The notes beneath the pieces are model-generated. The model was not told the DNA's origin. It searched no databases and saw only the letters and a program-made list of their open reading frames with translations. From Diplocarpon mali (taxonomy: Eukaryota; Ascomycota; Leotiomycetes; Helotiales; Drepanopezizaceae), in the NCBI GenBank assembly GCA_024741835.1, contig JAENRP010000223.1, positions 18,159-72,450 on the forward strand: a stretch of DNA of 54,292 bases, in the 5' to 3' direction. Shown here piece by piece: positions 46,839-54,292 of the stretch. A program made the position numbers and the translations under genes. Position 1 is the first letter of the stretch. Every line of letters begins with the position of its first letter.

Positions 46839-47684
46839 ATGCCTTTAAAGAACTCATAAATGGTTTTATCTACTGCGATAGGAGATAAATAAGCACTAGT
46901 TATAAACTTCTCTTAAGATAATAGAACTATTGCATTATTAAAAAGCTTCAAATCGACCTATGCAGCCTTAGGAGATATAGAGTAATAAAAACTCCTTTTA
47001 GCTTACGCAAATGCTATTAGCAACCTTTCAACCTAAGTGGCCCTTGGAATTCTCCAATTTGACAACTTCCTAATTAAAGAATTAAGATTAAAGGGAATCT
47101 CTAAAGAGGAATTCTTAGCCGACGCAGATTAATATATAACCTTGGCCGACACTTTCAGAACAGACTAAGATAAAAGGGAAGAATCTATTCGACAACTGGA
47201 TAATTTAGCCACTAATAAGAGAGGACTCCTATTTCGTTTACATTTCCTAACAAATATTAATTCTAATAATAGAAGGCAAGTATTATTAAAAATTCTTAAG
47301 GAAAACACTCCTATAGCTAAAGCTATTCAAATTCTCAATTTCTTTATCATTTAAAAAGAAGTAGCAAAATTCTAAGGCAATCGAATTCGCGGTCGCAGAT
47401 TTATAGGCCTATCTAATGCAATACTTATAGCAGCTAATAGAGCTATAAAAAGATCAAATTGGGCTATAGATATTACCTTACCTAATAGCACTATTATTAA
47501 TATGCTAAGGCTTTGCGCTTTTGCTTATAGGTTACTTGTTTTAAGAGAAAACTGGACTCTTATACTAGAGTTTGAATGAGATTTCTTTAATAATAAAGAA
47601 GAGAATTGGTTATTTATAATCAAGCCTACCTTAAAATTCGCCTCTTAGCCTAAAGATATAATAAGCGCTAAACCATATAATTTA

Positions 47685-47707
47685 ACTTGCGGTCTTAGAC
47701 TAGGAGT
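47685..47707. repeat. 23-bp palindrome, copy 5 (ORF A)
   Basis: Arms ACTTGCGGTCT and AGACTAGGAGT around T. It is in frame (codon 283) and reads LTCGLRLGVR. It matches the place of copy 8 in ORF B. Confidence 0.88.
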
Positions 47708-49070
47708 TAGAAATAAGAATTTTAAAACTAGACCTAACCTACCTCTTATTAAAATAATTCTAGAAACCGCTATTAAACAAACTGCTCAAACGCTTAGCGC
47801 AGCCTCTTTAGAATTTTCAAAATCTTTAAAGGACTTTCCTTTAGCTAAACGACCAATTTTAGCTCAACCTTTAAAAAGGATAGATCATTTAATAGCCACT
47901 TTAGCTGATTTGCAATTTGAAACCAAAGGATTGTACGCTCGCTTAAACTCCTTCCTTAATAACTTAAAGGAGCTAGTTCTTAACTTCTTTATATCTATAT
48001 ACAACCGATTTAAAAACGACAATATAAAGGAAGACCCTATTCCTCTTATTCTAAAGATAATTGAAAGAGCTATTAGATAAATTCAATAGCTTATCCTAAA
48101 TGAGTTCGCCTTTATAGATATTATTCAATTCTTTAATAATTGCAAAAGTCAAAAACCTAGTCTCTTAAATGCTAAGCGGGACTATTTTATCTTATAAGAA
48201 AGAGAATGCAAAGAGGAATCTATTAATTAGGACATTTGTAATTATAGCAATATGCCTTAATCGGTTATTCTTAACCTCGAACTTAAAGAATAATATAACA
48301 TTTAGATATCCTTTATAATGAAAACTCGCTTTCGATAGTATCTTCCTAGCGTAAGAATCAAAGGAAGAAGACTTTGCGACCTTTATATTCGCTCTCTTTC
48401 GGTTTACTATAGTCTCAATTATAAAGGATTTAATATTAACGAAATTATTAAATACCTTAAACTTCTTTATATAATAGAAGATATCGATCTTTTTCTAATC
48501 CACTTTAATAATCAATTCTTTATCTCTTTAAGGATACGCAAATCTAACCTATTAATAATAGAGGCATCTTTAGGTGCTGCAAAATTCAAGGCTAATCCTA
48601 AAGCCTTAAAGGCATTAAAGCCAATTGAATAAGACAATTCCTTCTTATTAATATTACTAAATAATAAATAGCAAGAGGAAATAGAGGAAGAAGGGTTAAT
48701 TGTAATGCCTGAACCCTTCGGATACCGCTTCCTAACTGACAATTTTACTACTAATAATAGTACTTTTATAAGTACATTCCTCTTTATTATAAGATAAGAA
48801 GCAAAGATATATCTTTATCACTTCTACCCTATGGATAGCGCGACCTTTATACCTTCTTATTTTCTTTATAATATGATATTCAATCTTACTTAATAAGTCC
48901 TTCGAATATACTATGGACTCTACCTCTTAATTATAATAGTAAGAAGTAAAGGAACCTATTAGCTTATAGCCTACCCTAAACCTCCCTAATTGATTGGCCT
49001 TAGTCTTTATAATCAAGTCGTTTTAATAAAGAGAGATGCAAGTACTACTAATAAAGAAATTCCGATTTTC

Positions 49071-49093
49071 ACTTACAGTCTTAGCCTGCGAGT
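49071..49093. repeat. 23-bp palindrome, copy 6 (ORF A)
   Basis: Arms ACTTACAGTCT and AGCCTGCGAGT around T. It is in frame (codon 745) and reads FTYSLSLRVN. It matches the place of copy 10 in ORF B. Confidence 0.88.
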
Positions 49094-49955
49094 CAATTTT
49101 ATTAGAAAGCAAGTCTTGGATTATCAGATCCTACTAATTGGATAAGGGCCAGCTTTTGAAAGCCTTAATAGGTAGGTCGGCTCTTAATCGAATATGAAAC
49201 TTACTCTATTTGCAAAGAAGATAAGTTGATAGACTTCTTAAGCACTTAGTTTAAAATCTCAACTAGCTTAAATAACCGCAAAATTAAAGCAAAAGGAGAT
49301 CTTGCGACCTATTACTAATAATAGCAATCCAATTATAGTAATAATAAAATAAGGATACCTTCTTAAAATGCTTTCGGACAATCCTTATAAGACTAGTAGT
49401 TTTATAGCCTTTTATAATAACTATATAGCCATTTGTAATAAGAATACCTTGGAAAATAAGACTCGAATCTTCGACCTTATCTTTTCAATCTCTACTTTAA
49501 AGCAACCTCTAATACCTTAATAGATTAATATAAGCAGGACTACTATACCTTTCAAGGCAGCTTTTCATCTTAAGAACTGCAGCAGCCTCTCTAAAGCCAT
49601 TATTAGTCGACGCTCTTAAACGGATCCATTAATTATAATTGAAGTATAAGAGTTATTTCTTCTTAATAAAGACGAATTGAAAATCTACCTTATAAAATAT
49701 AATCAAAAGCTCTTTAACGCCCTTATTAAGGCCTAGACGAATATTATAAATACTAAGTCGCTTCTTTATAGACTTAAGTCTTAAGGATAATACAATAAAG
49801 TAAATGCTATCTAAGAGCCTAATATACTAATTGATAAAGGCATTATTATAAGAAAATTCGGAAAAGAGACAAACTAAGACGCTAGTATAGTATTAGACCC
49901 TAATTTAGGAACTAATCCCCTATTTTTACCCTTAAGTTCAGAAACGCCAAGACTG

Positions 49956-49978
49956 ACTCGCAAGCCCGGCCCGCGAGT
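49956..49978. repeat. 23-bp palindrome, copy 7 (ORF A)
   Basis: Arms ACTCGCAAGCC and GGCCCGCGAGT around C. It is one of the most GC-rich copies, in frame (codon 1,040), and reads LTRKPGPRVR. It matches the place of copy 11 in ORF B. Confidence 0.9.
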
Positions 49979-50231
49979 AAGGTTAGACTTAGCTAGCTTA
50001 AGCCCATAAGAAGGTTCGGATAAACCTTAGTTACTAAATCTAAGGGTATTAATAGAAGATCCTTTAAGAGAGGTCCCTAAAGCTGAGAAATCACTAAGAA
50101 ATAAGAACTAACGTAAGAGAAGAAGACTCTAAAGTGATAATAGAACTAATAATTAAGTCGATTCGATCTAGAGAATCATAGTCTACCTCCCTTTTGAAAA
50201 CCATTTAAAGAAATTGCGAATTAGATATTGA

Positions 50232-50667
50232 ATTTTTTTAAGATTATCTACTTTTTATATACCTATACCTCTTTATTCTCTATTTATTATTCTATTCTAT
50301 ATATATTCTTTACTCTACTTTATTCTTTATATAATCTACCCTTTGATTATTTCCTTTGTATACAACTTTCTAACGCTTACCTTTGAAATGTCATCCTTAC
50401 CTTTAAAGAATTATCATTCACCAATTATAGGTCCTTATATATATCATAACCTACTTTTATTCCTACTTCTAAGCTTATTATACCTACTTTTCCTTTGTAT
50501 ACTAGCGCGATTCCAAACTCTATAAATAAGCCTCTTCCTACACGACGATTTTACTTTTTTACTTTCTCTATAACCCTATTAGACCTATAATACTAGCACT
50601 ACCACTATTATCTTTCTATTATTAATCTTTTTTAGTATAAGCCTCCTATATTATTAATCTTTCTTAA
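50232..50667. promoter_or_regulatory. Pyrimidine-rich spacer before ORF B
   Basis: This is strongly T/C-biased sequence (for example TTTATTCTCTATTTATTATT near 50,270 and further CT-rich runs to 50,660) with TATATA elements. It fits a promoter and leader for ORF B. A 60-codon open frame at 50,343-50,525 is hydrophobic but is probably just translated pyrimidine tract. Confidence 0.35.
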
Positions 50668-51603
50668 ATAATCATCTCTTCGTTTAAAGCTACCCCTCCT
50701 GCCGACTAATTTATTATAGTACTATTAAGCTTAAATAAGAAAGCCATACCTAAGAAGAACATATCAGTTGTTACCTTAGGTAGTAAGTCAATAAATACTA
50801 CTAGCAATAAGCTAATATTAAAGGGTAGCTTTTTATAAGAGGGCAAGTCACTAAGATCATTAGAAGATATGGTAAGCACTTATAAAATATTAGGTAAAAT
50901 AGAACAATAGGTATTCCTAAATTCATCTATTAAAGTGTTGAACTACAGAATCTCTATAGTCGAAGAAGGATTTTTAGACTTTAATGATTTTCTTAAGAAT
51001 AAGCTTAAGATAAAGGGAATTGATTATGAAAAATTCCTATAGGAATATTAAAGGTATACTAATTCAATCGATCTATTTCGAAAGAATCGAGATAAGAAAA
51101 ATAAGTGTATGAAAAGGTTATTGCAATTTATAAGTAGCACTTATAGTATACTTTTTCGGATATACTTTATAACTGATATTACTACTAATAACGCCCTGCA
51201 AAGGCTTAGCAAAATTTTTAAAATATACTAACTAGTAGCAAAGGCCATATAGGTATTGAATTATTTCACCATCTAAGAGGATATGAAAAAGCTATAGGAA
51301 AATAGTACGTAAGGTAGAAAATTTATAGGTTTCTTAAGTACTATTATCCACTCCGCTATTCAGACTATAAAGGATAGCCCCTCCTAGTACAATAATATTA
51401 TATTACTAGACCAAATAGTTTTAAATACCCTCGGTTTACAATAGTTATAATATAGTTTACTTATTATAAAGGAAAAGATGATCTATTTAGCTAAGTATAC
51501 TATAAACTACTTTAATAATAAGATAGAAAGATAGGAGTTTATTATACCTGCTACTTAGAAAATGCTGCTACCCTTAGAAGATTCAACTGATAAGTAAAAT
51601 TTG

Positions 51604-51626
51604 ACTTATAGGCCTGGCCTATAAGT
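51604..51626. repeat. 23-bp palindrome, copy 8 (ORF B), perfect
   Basis: Arms ACTTATAGGCC and GGCCTATAAGT are exact reverse complements around T. It is in frame and reads LTYRPGL, a stop, then V. Confidence 0.95.
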
Positions 51627-51789
51627 GGAAGTACTATATAAGGAAGATGTCCTTAAGCCGGAGGTACCTATAATACTTAGAACTCAAATAGCTAACTATT
51701 GCGATCACTAATCATTAGACTTAAACGAGTTTGATTTACTATCCCTAGAGATGCCCCAAACACCTAGAACACTAGTAGTAAAGAAGTTG

Positions 51790-51812
51790 ACTCGTAAGCC
51801 TAGCCTATAGGT
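51790..51812. repeat. 23-bp palindrome, copy 9 (ORF B only)
   Basis: Arms ACTCGTAAGCC and AGCCTATAGGT around T. It is in frame and reads LTRKPSL, a stop, then V. ORF A has no copy at the matching place. Confidence 0.88.
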
Positions 51813-53019
51813 TAGAATATATAATAATATAAACTTTAAAGATAATCTAATAGACGAAGAGAATAACCCTATTACTAACGTAATAGAAATTTTTAATAAT
51901 ACTAAGAAGGATATAGCTAATATTATACAAACCTTTTCCAAAGACCTATAAAAATTTATTCTGAAATTCTATAAGTTAATAATAAAGCGTTTGAAAAAGG
52001 AAGGTTAAGGAGAAGTTTTACTAGCATAGGAAGCGATAGCAAGAGCTGTTAAACAAATTATAAAGCTATAATAAGACGAATTTTCTATAGACAATATTAT
52101 GCATTTCTTTATTAAGCATAAGAAATCGAAGGGCGACTACTATATTCTTAAAGAAAAGCCAGAAAATAATATAATAATCATATCTATAGAGTGCTATAAA
52201 GTTCCCCTTAATATTAAGATAATACTTTAATATAGCGATAGATTCAAGATTGCAGTAATATTAAAGATAAAGACACAATTAAGCAAATTTGTAATAAGGA
52301 TATTTAAGGACTTCAGTTTCGAAAAATTTTATACTTTATATAAACGATAATATATATAATATTATAAGCTAATAACAGTATCTCTGACTAATAAGCAAGT
52401 TTCCTTTAATATATATAAATTTTGCACTATATCTGATCTAAAGTTATTTTTACTACACCTAAGGAATTATGCAATTATAACCACTAGTAATAGAATAGCA
52501 AGCCAGATTAAGAAAGATATATTATTAAGTTTCGCTAAGTTTAAAGTAGAGCCCAAAGCTTTAAAATTATTCTATAATATCGCCTGGACTCCCGCCTAAT
52601 ATAGTACTATACTAACTAGTAACAACCTAATATTACTCTATAGCAAAGGTTTTTTAAATATACCTAAATTGTTCAGCTGCGCTTTCCTAAGTACTATACG
52701 CACGCATAGTTATAGTAATTGTAAAAAGAATTCATTTTTAATAATAGTATAAGAGGAGCTAAAAATGTACTAATACCATTTCTAAACCTTAAATAAGAAG
52801 CTAAGCCCCCCCTTCGCCTTCCTTTATAATATGACTTACAGCTTGATATAGCAAACCTTAAGGATACACTATAGTCTATATCTTAGTGCTCTATTAACTT
52901 ATTATAATTCTTCATATAAGCTAGTAGCGTATCCTAAGCTTATACAGTTTATAAGCATTGACTACCATTTGCAAATTATTTCTATTAAGATTAACGCTAA
53001 TATAAGATTTATAAGATTA

Positions 53020-53042
53020 ACTCTTAGGCCCGGCTCGCAGGT
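53020..53042. repeat. 23-bp palindrome, copy 10 (ORF B)
   Basis: Arms ACTCTTAGGCC and GGCTCGCAGGT around C. It is in frame and reads LTLRPGSQVN. Confidence 0.88.
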
Positions 53043-53841
53043 CAATCCACTTAATAATAGAACTATTAACTATTATATAATTCCAGCAGCCAAACAATCG
53101 ACCGGAGAATTTGCTATATAGGAAAAGTCTTATAAGTTATCTATACTTATACCCTATTGCCTTAAGAACTCTTAATAGATCTTATTAAATCTAGTATAAA
53201 GCGCAGCTTAATAGAAAGAATTGAATATTAAAGATAGAATAATTCTAAAGGAGTATATCTTTAATAAGACTACTCCATTCTTAGTATTTATAAGATAAGG
53301 CACCTTTATTAACCTGGATTCTAATAGAAAACCTAAAAAAGGTGGTTTTCTTACTATTAGTAATAACTATATAAAAGTTATTAGTAATAAATCACTTAAG
53401 AATAGCGCTAACCTAAAAGAATTCATTATCGATTCCATCTATATAAAGAAACTAAGCATAGTAAGATAGAGTGTTACTAGAGAAGCCTTAGCCAAGTTTC
53501 ATATAACACTTAATATAACAAAAGGTGGTCTACTATCAGACGCTCTTATAAGAAGACGATTATAGAATAATCTATTAGTAGTAATAACTATAAAGGATTT
53601 GTTTGCAAAAGACGTATCTTAGCTAATAGCATATCTAAAGAAGTATAAATAAGAACTTTTTAAAGATTTTACTAATACCTAGAAGCTGGTTTAACAACTA
53701 GAGCTATAGTTATATAGTAATAAGTCTTAGATAAAGACTAAGGATATAAATGATAATATTAAAGCTAATAATATAATTGATAAGACGATACTCCTTAAGA
53801 AATATAGCACTAAGAAGCCTTATATAAAGACACCTAATATG

Positions 53842-53864
53842 ACTCCTAGGCCCAGCCCGCAACT
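53842..53864. repeat. 23-bp palindrome, copy 11 (ORF B)
   Basis: Arms ACTCCTAGGCC and AGCCCGCAACT around C. It is in frame and reads MTPRPSPQLD. This is the least symmetrical copy. Confidence 0.75.
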
Positions 53865-53952
53865 TGATCTATCAAAGGGCAAGGCTAAGGAAGTAGTATC
53901 TATAGAATCTCCCGCCTCTCTCTCCTCTATTACTAATAATTCCCTTAAGGAT

Positions 53953-53976
53953 AATAATAATAATAATAATAATAAT
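53953..53976 (+). repeat. AAT microsatellite coding poly-Asn
   Basis: Eight AAT triplets lie in the ORF B frame, in its low-complexity C-terminal region. Confidence 0.85.
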
Positions 53977-54260
53977 ACTACTATATAAGTCTCTCTCCCT
54001 ATCGGCAAAAGCCGTTATACTATACTAGCATCCGCAAGGAGTATAAAAGCTCCCGCCACACTAAGACCTGCCTTATCAGACACTAATAGCAATGCTATAA
54101 GAAGAAGTGGTCGTTTAGCAAAGAGAGTATTATCTAATAATAGTTCTCCTTATCCTTTAAAGAGAACTAAGGAAAACTAATGCCTAGGTTGGTTCTATTT
54201 TAATTGTTTTTTTTTATAATTCTATAGCTTATTTATTTGTTTTACTAGTTTCTTTTTCTA

Positions 54261-54283
54261 ACTCTTAGGCCTGGCCTATAGGT
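54261..54283. repeat. 23-bp palindrome, copy 12 (after ORF B)
   Basis: Arms ACTCTTAGGCC and GGCCTATAGGT around T. It is the only copy outside a traced ORF, 81 bp past the ORF B stop and 9 bp from the window end, so it may belong to a further element. Confidence 0.88.
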
Positions 54284-54292
54284 AAAAAGCGC

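Larger units (their letters stand above)
46839..50231 (+). pseudogene. ORF A: giant RIP-mutated gene, unknown family
   Basis: A single frame runs for about 1,130 codons from ATG 46,839 and carries about four dozen stops, almost all TAA/TAG, where RIP of CAA, CAG or TGG is expected. The stops fall in place with no need for frameshifts. Recognisable stretches include LQFDNFLIKELRLKGISKEE, IRGRRFIGLSNAILIAANRA, AAKFKANPKALKALKPI and SYFLYNMIFNLT. The C-terminus is basic (RKRRR at about 50,117-50,130). I find no reverse transcriptase, integrase, transposase or helicase motif. It is collinear with ORF B, with clear similarity in the first third and at several later blocks. Three palindromes lie in frame (47,685, 49,071 and 49,956). 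The true end is uncertain: TGA at 50,229 is the first stop not easily explained as an early internal one. It could be a retroelement accessory gene, a cargo gene or a new mobile family. Confidence 0.6.
50668..54180 (+). pseudogene. ORF B: paralogue of ORF A, RIP-mutated
   Basis: A single frame of about 1,170 codons ends at TAA 54,178-54,180, with the start apparently lost (ATA at 50,668 may be a mutated ATG). The N-terminal third aligns with ORF A almost without gaps: STYKILGKIE against STYAALGDIE, FNDFLKNKLKIKGIDYEKFL against FDNFLIKELRLKGISKEEFL, ILFRIYFITDITTNN against LLFRLHFLTNINSNN, and GRKFIG against GRRFIG. Later blocks also match: KVEPKALKLF with KANPKALKAL, and FLYNMTYSLI with FLYNMIFNLT. 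The C-terminus has an AAT run coding for eight Asn (53,953-53,976) and ends RRSGRLAKRV...KRTKEN, basic and nuclear-targeting in look. Four palindromes are in frame (51,604, 51,790, 53,020 and 53,842). No known domain was recognised. Confidence 0.6.

Noticed and set aside
51708..51941. Minus-strand ORF of 77 codons spanning palindrome copy 9
   Set aside because: It is antisense to ORF B. It shows an LTYRLGLRVN-like peptide only because the motif is palindromic.
40940..54283. Palindromes as transcription terminators or as a CRISPR array
   Set aside because: They lie inside ORFs at irregular spacing from 0.16 to 3.4 kb, with no regular spacers and no T-tract. The genome is eukaryotic.
32280..54292. 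AT-rich block as mitochondrial DNA insertion
   Set aside because: The readable frames are LTR-retroelement gag/pol and the unknown A/B family, with no mitochondrial genes.
32280..54292. Telomere
   Set aside because: No tandem TTAGGG array is present. Subtelomeric or centromeric location remains possible but is not shown.

Overview
The window is nuclear DNA of a filamentous ascomycete (Pezizomycotina; a leotiomycete is my guess from overall impression, not proven). The evidence is short introns of 46-101 nt with GT...AG ends and CTAAC-type branch sites, CT-rich leaders, a DASH-complex gene, and a 22-kb AT-rich block of retroelements full of TAA/TAG stops where CAA, CAG or TGG codons would be expected, the mark of repeat-induced point mutation (RIP).

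Positions 1-31,900 are of ordinary composition and hold the working genes: RPN12 (proteasome lid, 4,598-5,517, +), an alpha-COP gene (COPI coat, 5,775-8,551, -) that stops about a third too early, UDP-glucose:glycoprotein glucosyltransferase (ER quality control, 9,068-13,682, +, divergent from alpha-COP), SPC34 (DASH ring at kinetochores, 27,443-28,264, -) and an acidic, disordered protein of unknown function (30,710-31,642, +) with a long leader. Between them lie a broken BTB-domain gene (about 1,370-1,970), an internally deleted Ty1/copia element with both LTRs and a perfect 5-bp target duplication (16,185-18,010), and long stretches in which I see no convincing gene.

From about 32,300 to the end the sequence is AT-rich and RIP-mutated. 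It contains a gag relic and a Ty3/gypsy pol relic (about 32,370-39,030), a second and different gypsy element (about 39,960-46,500), and then two very long decayed ORFs side by side (A, 46,839-50,231; B, about 50,668-54,180). A and B are diverged paralogues of a protein of roughly 1,130-1,170 residues that I cannot assign to any family.

The most unusual signal is a dispersed 23-bp near-palindrome (11-bp arm, one central base, 11-bp arm; GC-rich form ACTCGCRGGCC / GGCCYGCGAGT). I find 12 copies, all between 40,940 and 54,283. Eleven lie inside the decayed ORFs of gypsy-2, A and B, and all eleven sit in the same codon phase, giving variants of a Leu-Thr-Arg-x-Pro-Gly-Leu-Arg-Val-Asn peptide. 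Three copies occupy matching places in A and B. It resembles an in-frame palindromic insertion module, or a conserved peptide whose DNA is also kept palindromic, and is the best candidate here for an undescribed system.
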